A DNA stretch of 64,000 nucleotides, taken from contig NZ_MVQB01000013.1 in NCBI RefSeq assembly GCF_002067035.1, positions 229,940 through 293,939 of the forward strand. The letters run 5' to 3'. The notes below the pieces were generated by a model. The model had not been told where the DNA came from. It ran no database searches and saw nothing but the letters and a program-made list of their open reading frames with translations. This document shows positions 26,101-33,963 of this stretch, piece after piece. Made by a program: the position numbers and the translations under genes. Source of the DNA: Methanoregula sp. PtaB.Bin085. GTDB taxonomy: Archaea; Halobacteriota; Methanomicrobia; Methanomicrobiales; Methanospirillaceae. How positions within the stretch are numbered: position 1 is the stretch's first letter; each line of letters opens with the position of its first letter.

Positions 26101-26904
26101 TTATCTCCGGGTATTCCGTCGTATCTGCCGGGATCTCTTCTGCTGCTTTTCCCGGATATAGATGATCTTCCCGCTCTGGTCCTTTGCCTGCCGCTCATCG
26201 ATCTCGAAGATGCGGAGCGAATCGATCAGGTCGAAAAATTTCCGGAACCCGTAGTTCCTCGCATCGAATTCAGGACACTTCTTCTGGAGGTTGCTGCCGA
26301 CAAGCCCGAGCTCCGCCCACCCCTGGTCATCGGAGGAGTCCTCGACGCTGCTCCGGAGCAGCCGCAGGAACCGGGGATCGCTCTGTGCGGTGCCGATGCC
26401 GGGGATCTCCCTGCGTGGCACGCCGGCATGCCCGGCAGCCGCTTCCGGAGAGCGCAGGATCTCCGTGAAGATGAACTTGTCGCAGGCATCGACAAAAGGC
26501 TTGGGTGTCTTCCGCTCGCCGAAACCGAACACGACCAGCCCCGACTCACGGATCCGGGATGCAAGGCGGGTGAAATCGCTGTCACTGGAGACGATGCAGA
26601 ACCCGTCGAGATTTCCCGCGTGCAGCAGGTCCATCGCATCGATGATAAGTGCGCTGTCCGTTGCATTCTTGCCCGTGGAATACCCGAACTGCTGGATCGG
26701 GACGATTGAGTGGGACAGGAGCACATCCTTCCATGGCTGGAGCTGCGGGGTTGTCCAGTTGCCGTATATTCTCTTGACCGAGGCTATACCGTACTTCGCG
26801 ACCTCATCCAGCAGGTTCTTGATGATACCTGCCTGGGCATTATCCGCATCGATCAAAACAGCCAGCCTTTTCTGGCGGCCGGCCGGCTGCGCGAGATATT
26901 CCAT
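26101..26904 (-). CDS. NYN-domain RNase-like protein with C-terminal LOTUS domain
   Basis: A 267-residue protein. The N-terminal NYN (PIN-like, LabA/DUF88) domain (about 12-150) has the conserved acidic residues in VLIDADNAQ, the motif GKNATDSALIIDAMDLL and SSDSDF, a site for metal-dependent RNA cleavage. The C-terminal region (about 170-250) has an OST-HTH/LOTUS-like fold, with FLRLLRSSVEDSSDDQGWA and GSNLQKKCPEFDARNYGFRK, used elsewhere for RNA binding. This NYN-LOTUS combination is widespread in bacteria and archaea, but its substrate is not known. The tail is strongly basic. The gene stands alone. Confidence 0.9.
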   Translation of the reverse strand: MEYLAQPAGRQKRLAVLIDADNAQAGIIKNLLDEVAKYGIASVKRIYGNWTTPQLQPWKDVLLSHSIVPIQQFGYSTGKNATDSALIIDAMDLLHAGNLDGFCIVSSDSDFTRLASRIRESGLVVFGFGERKTPKPFVDACDKFIFTEILRSPEAAAGHAGVPRREIPGIGTAQSDPRFLRLLRSSVEDSSDDQGWAELGLVGSNLQKKCPEFDARNYGFRKFFDLIDSLRIFEIDERQAKDQSGKIIYIREKQQKRSRQIRRNTRR

Positions 26905-27021
26905 GGTTCATCATGGGTGCCGCAGGATAATAATCTGTGGCAGTGACACCAACGGTACGCGGGCGGCCCGCAGGATGAGATCGTGAAGCACCCGCACCTG
27001 ACGGAAAGGAGAATAAAAAAG

Positions 27022-27207
27022 TTAGAACCGGGGTTTCCGGTGTTTCGGGAGGCAGTCGCGGCAATATACCGGCCTGCCTTCGGTCGGCTTGAACGGAACT
27101 TCACATTCCTTTCCACAGTCCGAACAGGTTGTCTTCGTCATCTCGCGGGGTCCGCCGAAGTCTCTCCGGGGCCCTCTGCTGCCGCCAAAATTGCTTGATC
27201 CAAACAT
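27022..27207 (-). CDS. CxxC-x17-CxxC zinc-ribbon protein
   Basis: A 61-residue protein with a Gly/Arg/Phe-rich start and a perfect CxxC-x17-CxxC domain: CSDCGKECEVPFKP, then RPVYCRDC. The two pairs are exactly 17 residues apart. The family is common in methanogens and some bacteria as a stand-alone or fused zinc ribbon. The RGG-like start suggests nucleic-acid binding. It starts 176 bp from aIF1A in the opposite direction, so the two share an upstream region. Confidence 0.88.
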   Translation of the reverse strand: MFGSSNFGGSRGPRRDFGGPREMTKTTCSDCGKECEVPFKPTEGRPVYCRDCLPKHRKPRF

Positions 27208-27381
27208 AGCTATTACTCGAACAGTCTCAATTGGATTAAAACTGTGACACAGTATAGGACGGCAGGGTTTAATAAATGGCGTATCGTGCAGCCTTCATCC
27301 CGGGCCGGGGATGGTGCACGGATGCGGGCCCGGACGGCAGCAGTCAGGAGGTGACCGGGACGTTGTGGTCCGGCACGGCAG

Positions 27382-27780
27382 GTGGCCAAACCCATACCTT
27401 CATCATCCCGCGCACCCTTGGTTTACCTCACCGGAGATGTTTGCATTAATAACCATGGAAAAAAACCCGATACCGGAGTTACACCCGAATTCAATCCCGA
27501 CGGCACGCCAGTCGTCCGCGTACGGCTGCCAAAAAAGAAACTGAACGAACAGTTTGCCTGCGCCGCCACGAACCTGGGGGCGAACCATATCCGCGTGAAA
27601 TGCCATGACGGCGTCGAGCGCCTGGGCAGGATCAAGGGCAAGATCAAGAAGCGCGCGTGGATCCGCGAGGGCGACATCCTGATCGTTGTCCCGTGGAGTT
27701 TCCAGGACGAGAAGTGTGATATCCTGTACCGCTATCTTCCGCCGCAGGCGGACTGGCTGCGGAAGAACAACTATCTCTGA
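27382..27780 (+). CDS. eif1a: Translation initiation factor aIF1A, start uncertain
   Basis: The OB-fold core is unmistakable: VVRVRLPKKKLNEQ, ANHIRVKCHDGVERLGRIKG, KKRAWIREGDILIVVPWSFQ and a C-terminal DWLRKNNYL. aIF1A binds the 30S A site and helps scanning or start-codon selection. The in-frame starts are a GTG at 27382 and a TTG at 27418, neither with a good ribosome-binding site, and they give an unusual 35-45-residue N-terminal extension. A strong candidate start, ATG at 27455, is in the other frame and meets A AAA AAC at 27460-27466. Slipping back one base there gives MEKNPDTGVTPEF..., or MEKKPDTG... if one A is missing, a typical aIF1A N-terminus. See the finding. Confidence 0.85.
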   Translation: MAKPIPSSSRAPLVYLTGDVCINNHGKKPDTGVTPEFNPDGTPVVRVRLPKKKLNEQFACAATNLGANHIRVKCHDGVERLGRIKGKIKKRAWIREGDILIVVPWSFQDEKCDILYRYLPPQADWLRKNNYL

Positions 27781-27906
27781 TTTTTATCACCCGGACTCCC
27801 CGCACCCTGCCGCGGGTATCGCGCATCCCGGATGCACGGGTTTGATATTCTTTTAAGGAAGTATTCACTATACCAGGCAGTCCGCCGGCGGAGGAGAAGA
27901 GCGAGA

Positions 27907-29640
27907 ATGGCAGGAGACGATTCCGGCAAACCCCCCGGCCGCAGCACGGAATTTTTGTGCATTATCCGTTTCCGGAAGGACGACAACGTCGGTATCGCGC
28001 TTGCCGACCTGCCGTGCGGGGGATCGTACCCGCTCATCACCTTTGGCGAAAGCGGGCGCGGGAGCCTCGCTATCCCGGAGAACCAGCCTTCATGGTTTGC
28101 AGGGTCCGGCGCCCCTGCCGTCATCCCCCGGTACCACAAGGTCGCGCTCCGGGCAATCCCCCCGGACGCAGCCGTGGTAAAGGACGGGACCGTGATCGGT
28201 GCAGCAACAACGGCAATCCTCCCGGGCCAGCAGGTGGATCTCGTTGTCGGGGACCGGGGTGTTACGGCCGGTAATATCCGGGAATACCCGGATCCGTACC
28301 AGCCTCCGGCGGAGTCCCTGGAAACGCTTGCGGCGGCATACGCCATCCAGCGCGACGGTTTCGACCGGTGCCCCGTGCTCCGGTCCCGGGAAGATCTCCC
28401 GGATTATAACGGGGTCGCCGTGCCGGTGTATCCGCGGGCGGACGGTGCCTGGGGATCCCGCAACCATATCCTTGTCATCCCGTCGGTCTTCTGCGTGAAC
28501 CAGGAGGCCGCTGCGATCGCGGACGCGTTCCGGCACGAGGCATGGGGCGATAACGGCGAGAACGCGGTCATCGCCCTTCCCCACCAGTCCGGGTGCTGCC
28601 AGGCCGGCTTTGACGAGGAGGTCACGCTGCGCACGCTCGCGTCTATGGCCTGCCACCCGAACACCGGCGGCTTGGTCATCGTCACGCTCGGCTGCAGCCC
28701 TCTCTGCGTCAACGACCGGCTGTACGCCGCGGTCCGGGCTGGCGCCGGGAGCGATTGCCTGGTTGCCTGCGTTCGCGTCCAGCAGGACGGACGGGAGGCG
28801 GCGATCCGGAACGGACAGGAGATCGTCCGGGGGATGATCGGGCAGCTCCGGGCGCAGGAGCGCAGACCCCTCCCGCTCTCCGGCCTCTGCCTTGCCGTCA
28901 AGTGCGGCGGGTCCGATCCCACGAGCGGTCTCTTTGCCAACAGCGCGATCGGCCACATCGCGGACTGGCTGCTCGACCGTAACGGCACCGTGGTCATCTC
29001 GGAGATCATGGAGTTTTTCGGTGCCGAGCGCATCCTCCGGGAACGCTGCCGCGACCCCACAGTCTGGCTGGACCTCCTGCGGATCATCAAGACCAACGAG
29101 ATGATCGGGGAGTCGGTTGCCCGGGCCGCGGATTCCGGGACCTTCTCCGTGGAGCTGACGCCGGGCAATATCCGCGCCGGCCTCTCCACGCAGGAAGAGA
29201 AGTCGCTCGGGGCGATCCGGAAGATGGGCACGCGGCACCCGATCGAGAACGTGGTGCCGTTCGGCCGGCGCGTTGCCGGCTTCCGGCACGGGCTCTATGT
29301 CATGGATGGGCCGGGGCAGGACCTGATCTCTGCCTCCGGCCTTGCCGCTGCAGGTGCGCAGGCCATGCTCTTCTCGACCGGGATCGGGACGCCGCTCGGG
29401 AACGCTGTCACGCCGGTTATCAAGATCACCGGTAACGCGGACACGTTCGCGCGGCACCGCGACTTCATCGACCTCTGCATCCCGTACCGGGAGATCCTGG
29501 ACCGGGGGCGGATGGAGCGGGAGGTAGCCGAGGAGGCGCTCCTCCCGGAGCTCCTCGCGGTCATCGGCGGGAAGAAGACCCGGGCCGAGGAGAACCGGCA
29601 CCGTGACTTCGGGATCCGGAGCTACATAATGGTGCAGTGA
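27907..29640 (+). CDS. UxaA-family hydro-lyase (SAF domain plus altronate-dehydratase-like domains)
   Basis: A 577-residue protein of the altronate/galactarate dehydratase group. An N-terminal SAF-like region (about 15-125, with PDAAVVKDGTVIGAATTAIL) is followed by the UxaA second domain. Typical motifs are GCCQAGFDEEVTLRTLASMA, then HPNTGGLVIVTLGCSP and, further on, GLCLAVKCGGSDPTSGLFAN. The enzymes use Fe or Mn to remove water or other leaving groups from acidic sugar-like substrates; relatives include sulfolactate sulfo-lyase (SuyAB). Methanogens do not ferment hexuronates, so the substrate is open. The start at 27907 follows GGAGGAG at 27891-27897. The STAS gene follows after 10 bp and is probably co-transcribed. 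Confidence 0.85.
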   Translation: MAGDDSGKPPGRSTEFLCIIRFRKDDNVGIALADLPCGGSYPLITFGESGRGSLAIPENQPSWFAGSGAPAVIPRYHKVALRAIPPDAAVVKDGTVIGAATTAILPGQQVDLVVGDRGVTAGNIREYPDPYQPPAESLETLAAAYAIQRDGFDRCPVLRSREDLPDYNGVAVPVYPRADGAWGSRNHILVIPSVFCVNQEAAAIADAFRHEAWGDNGENAVIALPHQSGCCQAGFDEEVTLRTLASMACHPNTGGLVIVTLGCSPLCVNDRLYAAVRAGAGSDCLVACVRVQQDGREAAIRNGQEIVRGMIGQLRAQERRPLPLSGLCLAVKCGGSDPTSGLFANSAIGHIADWLLDRNGTVVISEIMEFFGAERILRERCRDPTVWLDLLRIIKTNEMIGESVARAADSGTFSVELTPGNIRAGLSTQEEKSLGAIRKMGTRHPIENVVPFGRRVAGFRHGLYVMDGPGQDLISASGLAAAGAQAMLFSTGIGTPLGNAVTPVIKITGNADTFARHRDFIDLCIPYREILDRGRMEREVAEEALLPELLAVIGGKKTRAEENRHRDFGIRSYIMVQ

Positions 29641-29650
29641 GGGGTGCGTG

Positions 29651-30763
29651 ATGGAGATCATACCGGAAGAGAAGGGCGGCCGGCTTGTGATCAGACTCGC
29701 CGGGCGTTTCGATGCGGAAGGCGCAAAAGCCGTTGCCGGCGCGCTCGACCGGGCCCTCGCCGCCGGGCATCATGCCGTGGAACTGGAAATGGGTGGTGTT
29801 GACTACCTCAGTTCCGCCGGCATGAAGGTCCTGATCCTCTACCACCGGAAGTTCTCGCAGCTCAGGGGACAGTTCTTCCTCTCCTCGGTGAACGACCGGA
29901 TCGGACGGATCCTCGAGATCACCGGCCTGTACAGCCTGCTGGAGATCTCTCCGGGCAGGGAGGCGGAACCCGGAGTACGCCGCGTCCCGTGTGATGGATG
30001 GTCGTTCTCCCTTGACGAAACGGAGGGAGGTGCAGCCCTGCCCGTTACGGTGGTGAGGGCCGGGGAGGGCGGGACGATCCTGCCGTTCCCCCCCACGCTC
30101 ACGGCATTCGGGAACGGTGCACTCGGCTACGATGCAGCGGACTGCGCCGGCCGGTACGGCCCCTTCCTTGCTGTCGGCGGTTTTGCCGCATGCCGGCTTG
30201 CGCAGGGGGATGAGGCGCCCGATTATGTCGAGTACGCGGAGGCCGAGATCCCCCGCCTGCACGTGCAGGACGGCATCGGTCTGGCCGGCGGTTTTGTCCG
30301 GAAGGCAATGTTCAATGGCGGGACAGCCCCGCCGGCTGTTGATGTGCTCGTGCAGGCTCTGCTGGAAGCGGCGGGACTGCCGGCCGCCGGTTTCATTATT
30401 GCCGCGGAATACCGCCGGACAGGGGACGGGGAAACCGGGCCGTCCGGGTGCGGTGACACCGCACCGGGGCTCTTGCTCGCCGCGGGCGTTGCCGGGACGG
30501 GGAGCATGCCGGATCCGGTCCGGGTCCTGCTCTTCCCCCGCATCCCGTCCGCGGGCCCTGCCAGCCATGTCTACGCGGCCTTCTTTCCCTACAGTCCCCT
30601 CCGGCAGCGGGGCCCCGTACGGCTGAAGGAGACTGCAGCAACGCTCTTTACCGGGGACCTGCTGGAGATCGCGTGCCTTGCGGATACGGAGAAACGGCCC
30701 GGGCCGGGAGCGATCCGCCTCCTCCGCGGGATCATCTGGTTCGCACCGATCCGGGAACCCTGA
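29651..30763 (+). CDS. STAS-domain protein with a large unrecognised C-terminal domain
   Basis: A 371-residue protein. Residues about 1-105 form a STAS (anti-anti-sigma-like) domain, with VIRLAGRFDAEGAKAVAGAL and the phosphorylatable-site region VDYLSSAGMKVLILYHR. In bacteria STAS proteins switch partners by Ser phosphorylation. In archaea, without sigma factors, they must act differently. Residues about 115-371 are Gly/Ala-rich with no recognised motif; the pattern suggests a protein-phosphatase or regulatory fold of a type I cannot identify. It starts 10 bp after the UxaA-family gene, with a GTG at 29648 also possible, so the two are probably an operon. Confidence 0.85.
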   Translation: MEIIPEEKGGRLVIRLAGRFDAEGAKAVAGALDRALAAGHHAVELEMGGVDYLSSAGMKVLILYHRKFSQLRGQFFLSSVNDRIGRILEITGLYSLLEISPGREAEPGVRRVPCDGWSFSLDETEGGAALPVTVVRAGEGGTILPFPPTLTAFGNGALGYDAADCAGRYGPFLAVGGFAACRLAQGDEAPDYVEYAEAEIPRLHVQDGIGLAGGFVRKAMFNGGTAPPAVDVLVQALLEAAGLPAAGFIIAAEYRRTGDGETGPSGCGDTAPGLLLAAGVAGTGSMPDPVRVLLFPRIPSAGPASHVYAAFFPYSPLRQRGPVRLKETAATLFTGDLLEIACLADTEKRPGPGAIRLLRGIIWFAPIREP

Positions 30764-31043
30764 CGGTTTTTTCTGTGCAGCATAGCTCCGCCTGAGATCC
30801 GGCAGCCGGCAGCGGATATCCCCCTGAGCGTCGGCACCGGCAGAGGATCTTCCCGCAGCTCTTAAAGGATACCCCCCGCGAAAAGGAGAGGGTGAACCGA
30901 ACACCCCGGACGGACTGCGGAAATCGCATGCCGGTACATCCATATAATCCCGATTGACAGAAGAGACCGTATGTTTGATTTTTTACTCTGGAGAAATCCC
31001 TTCCACCAAGCACTCATCGGAATTTATGAATGTGAACCCCTCT

Positions 31044-31085
31044 CTCCCCCAGAGGGGGAGGCAGCCCAAGGGGGCAAGCCCCCTT
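31044..31085. repeat. Two adjacent perfect GC hairpins
   Basis: CTCCCCC-AGA-GGGGGAG at 31044-31060 and AAGGGGGC-AA-GCCCCCTT at 31068-31085. They lie in about 560 bp between the STAS gene and nurA, just before a dispersed repeat unit. Either a terminator or part of a mobile or structured element; no protein-coding signal overlaps. Confidence 0.6.
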
Positions 31086-31117
31086 GACACCCATTGTCTG
31101 TTTTAATATCCACACAT

Positions 31118-31192
31118 GGTAGTGCTCCAAGGGGCGCGGGTCGGCAGATCCCGAGCGCCCGTGGCTCCATCATTATCTCCACATTTTTATCA
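31118..31192 (+). repeat. Dispersed hairpin repeat, copy 1
   Basis: Bases 31118-31178 match 39148-39208 at 50 of 61 positions. The shared core is GAGCGCCCG and a hairpin with loop GGCA here (GGGTC/GATCC, with a G-U pair) or GACA at the other copy (GGGTC/GACCC). The end, GGCTCCATCATTATCTCCACA, also resembles 10274-10297 and 39446-39470. The rest of the 30764-31321 spacer contains two hairpins and presumably the nurA promoter. Confidence 0.65.
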
Positions 31193-31321
31193 GGTTTTCT
31201 CCAGAGCCTGATTTTTCATCATTTTTCAGTCTGTTCCCGACAGAGCCCCACGCACGCCGCATTTTCCCCCCGCACCCCCGCTTCCTTATATGCCATAACC
31301 AACCTAACTAAAATCAACGGC

Positions 31322-32347
31322 ATGAAAGACGACGCGTACTACGGTACGATACGGGAGACGGCCGGCCGGATCCGGGCATCGGTCCCGGCCGATCTCGCGG
31401 GATTGTTCGCAAAGACCTGCGGTATCAGGCACAGCGACTTTGTCGCGTGCAGCCCCGCGGAATGCGGTGAGGTCTGCGCCGTGGACGGCTCCAATGTCAT
31501 CCTTCTCGAATCCGGCAGTATGGCGCTTGCGGTTGTCCGGGCGGCCCAGACCACTTTTCTCAACATGGAACGCACCCGGCGGTCGGTCACGCCGATGACG
31601 TTTGCGCTGATCGGTCCCGGAGAGGAGAACCAGGATTTTCCCGTTCTGTACACGGACTGCTTCGGCCACCCGCCGGGAAAGCCCCTGAAGAACGAGGACA
31701 TTGCCCGGGCTGCGGGGATTCTCCGCGACACAGTCGAGTACTGGGTCACGGAGACAATGGCGCGGGAGCTCGGTACCGGCGCCCTCCTCCTCCGTGACGG
31801 GCCTCTGCGTGTCTCGCACGAGAGCCACGATCCGGTCCTCACCCGCATCGCCGCAACCTGCCGGGAGAGGGATATCGGCCTTGCCGGCATCTCCAAGCGC
31901 TCGGCCGCGACCTGGGGTGGCGGCCACCCGCTCCTCCCCGCGGTCTGGGCGTGTGCGAAAACCCTTGCAGTCAAAGCCCCGTGGTGGATCAAAATCGATC
32001 CCGGTATTCTCGACCATGCGGCCTTCCCCCAGTGGCAGCACGGCGAAATGTACGTGTCCTGCCTTCACCCGCGGGCAAAAGGCCCGCTCAAGATCGAGCT
32101 TGCGAAGGGGACCGGCGATGAGATCGCGAATACGATTATGCACCGGATCTGCGGTTGCTCCGCGGACGGCCGTATCCCCGGCTACCCGTATCCGCTGCTC
32201 GACGCCCACCGCACGGTCGCGCTCACGGAAGAGATCGTGGAGCAGGTGAAAGGCGATCTTCTCGGCCGGCTTGCGGAGGCCGGTATCGATCGGCAGACCT
32301 ATGAGATCCTGTTCGGAGATTATCATGATGAATTTGCGCGATACTGA
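31322..32347 (+). CDS. nurA: NurA 5'-3' nuclease
   Basis: A 341-residue NurA-domain protein. The manganese-binding motif near the start is VCAVDGSN (Asp about residue 54), and the C-terminal motif is LLDAHRTVALT. NurA degrades 5' strands at DNA ends in cooperation with the HerA translocase, and with Mre11-Rad50 generates 3' tails for recombination. The start at 31322 is the first ATG giving the conserved N-terminus; a longer upstream frame crosses the repeat region and is not protein-like. The end overlaps herA by 20 bp, the classic nurA-herA coupling. Confidence 0.93.
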   Translation: MKDDAYYGTIRETAGRIRASVPADLAGLFAKTCGIRHSDFVACSPAECGEVCAVDGSNVILLESGSMALAVVRAAQTTFLNMERTRRSVTPMTFALIGPGEENQDFPVLYTDCFGHPPGKPLKNEDIARAAGILRDTVEYWVTETMARELGTGALLLRDGPLRVSHESHDPVLTRIAATCRERDIGLAGISKRSAATWGGGHPLLPAVWACAKTLAVKAPWWIKIDPGILDHAAFPQWQHGEMYVSCLHPRAKGPLKIELAKGTGDEIANTIMHRICGCSADGRIPGYPYPLLDAHRTVALTEEIVEQVKGDLLGRLAEAGIDRQTYEILFGDYHDEFARY

Positions 32348-33947
32348 TATCGCGGACGCATCCAAGTACCGGCTCATCGGCCGGAGCGTGCTTGCCTACC
32401 GCTTCATCGCACCCCATGACGAGACGATCTATATCGGCGACATTAAAAAGATCGTGGATCGCACGAAGGGCTCCACCTTCTTTGCCAAGGTCACCGATCT
32501 CGTCCACGATGCCAACTTCGCGGACCCGAAATGGGACACGCGGGCGTATGCCGAGCAGTTCTACGGCCTTGGCGAAGATGTCTTCATCGCAGTCGACGCA
32601 GTCCCGCTCGGTTTCGTGGACAAAGACGGCCGGTTCCATAAGCCCCGCACCATCCCGTCCAAGTTCTCCACGGTGGAGGACCCGACCGCTGCCGATTTCC
32701 GCTTCCTCACCGAGCAGATGGGCGAGATCGAGGTCGGGCTCATGCGGAGCGGGCAGGACGTGATAAAGGACGTTGCGGTTCGTATCCCGGCAAAGGTGCT
32801 CCCGCAGCACATGGGGGTCTTTGCCACCACCGGCATGGGCAAGTCCAATTTCATGAAGACCTTCTGCGCCTCGTGCATGAAGGAGCAGAAGTTCGGCCTC
32901 CTGATCGTGGACCCGCACGGCGAGTACGTCAGCGGCGGCAAGTCCTCTACGGGCGATCCCACGAAGGGGCTCGCCCACTACACGAACGGGAAGGATGGCC
33001 TTTCCATCTTCACCATCCGGGGCGAGGCCGACCGGAAGAAGTACGCCATGAACCGGCTCTGGCTGGAGTACGACGATTTCCGGATCGGCGACCTTTCGAT
33101 CCTGTACGATCTCACGAGCGCCCAGTTCGACATCGTCGAGGCGTTCTCGCGGGTGAACGGGAGCGACGTTATCCGGTTCTTCGAAGAGGTGGACCCGGAG
33201 ATCTTCCCGGTCAAGGACCCGCTTGCAGCCGGTATAAAGGAAGGCAGCCTTGCCTGGATGATCCGCAACTCCATGGCCGGGCCGGTCCGCGTCATCCAGC
33301 GGCATATCGAGAACATCACGAAGGCTAACAGCGCCTTCTTCCGGCAGAGCGGCTCCACGGTGCAGGAGATCATCACAAACCTCCATAAGAACAAGGTCGT
33401 GCTCATCGACATCCCGGACATGGGGGAGCGCAGCGAGCTCTTCGTCCTCTCCATCATCACGCGGATGATCATGGAGAAGCACCGCTCCGAGGCCCGCGGG
33501 TTCGGCATCGACGAGAAGCAGGAGGCCTCCCACCAGGTGCTCATCACCATCGAGGAGGCGCAGCGGGTGCTTGCTGCCGGCGGGGCATCCACGCAGATGT
33601 TCCGCGAGTGCGCCATGGAGGGCCGGAAGTTCGGCGTGGGCCTCTGCGTCATCACCCAGCAGCCGAAGAACGTGGACCCCAAGGTGCTTGCCCAGATCAA
33701 TACCTTCGTGGTCATGGGACTTGGCGACCGGGGCGACCGCGAGATCATCATGGGAAGCGCCAAGCAGGACCTCAGTAAGATGGAGATCGAGATCCAGACC
33801 CTTGACCGCGGCGAGGCGATCATCTCGACCATCGGGATCCCGTTCCCGGTCTCGACCCGGATCCACCGGTACGAGGACTACATCGCCACGCTCAATTCCC
33901 GGAAGAAGAAGGACATCCGCGAGGGGTTGTCCGGCGGGTTTTCGTAA
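32328..33947 (+). CDS. herA: HerA hexameric DNA translocase/helicase
   Basis: A 539-residue HerA/FtsK-type ATPase. An N-terminal HAS-barrel region (about 1-160) is followed by Walker A TTGMGKSN, Walker B VLITIEEAQ and an arginine-finger-rich C-terminus with VITQQPKNVDPKVL. It pumps DNA into NurA for end resection. The start is one of two adjacent ATGs at 32325 and 32328, preceded by CGGAGA at 32315-32320. It overlaps nurA by 20 bp. The protein is complete, with no frameshift. Confidence 0.95.
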   Translation: MNLRDTDIADASKYRLIGRSVLAYRFIAPHDETIYIGDIKKIVDRTKGSTFFAKVTDLVHDANFADPKWDTRAYAEQFYGLGEDVFIAVDAVPLGFVDKDGRFHKPRTIPSKFSTVEDPTAADFRFLTEQMGEIEVGLMRSGQDVIKDVAVRIPAKVLPQHMGVFATTGMGKSNFMKTFCASCMKEQKFGLLIVDPHGEYVSGGKSSTGDPTKGLAHYTNGKDGLSIFTIRGEADRKKYAMNRLWLEYDDFRIGDLSILYDLTSAQFDIVEAFSRVNGSDVIRFFEEVDPEIFPVKDPLAAGIKEGSLAWMIRNSMAGPVRVIQRHIENITKANSAFFRQSGSTVQEIITNLHKNKVVLIDIPDMGERSELFVLSIITRMIMEKHRSEARGFGIDEKQEASHQVLITIEEAQRVLAAGGASTQMFRECAMEGRKFGVGLCVITQQPKNVDPKVLAQINTFVVMGLGDRGDREIIMGSAKQDLSKMEIEIQTLDRGEAIISTIGIPFPVSTRIHRYEDYIATLNSRKKKDIREGLSGGFS

Positions 33948-33963
33948 GGCGCACTCTGCAGTG

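Noticed and set aside
28090..29661. Minus-strand frame of 523 codons opposite the UxaA-family gene
   Set aside because: Antisense artefact; motifs are on the plus strand.
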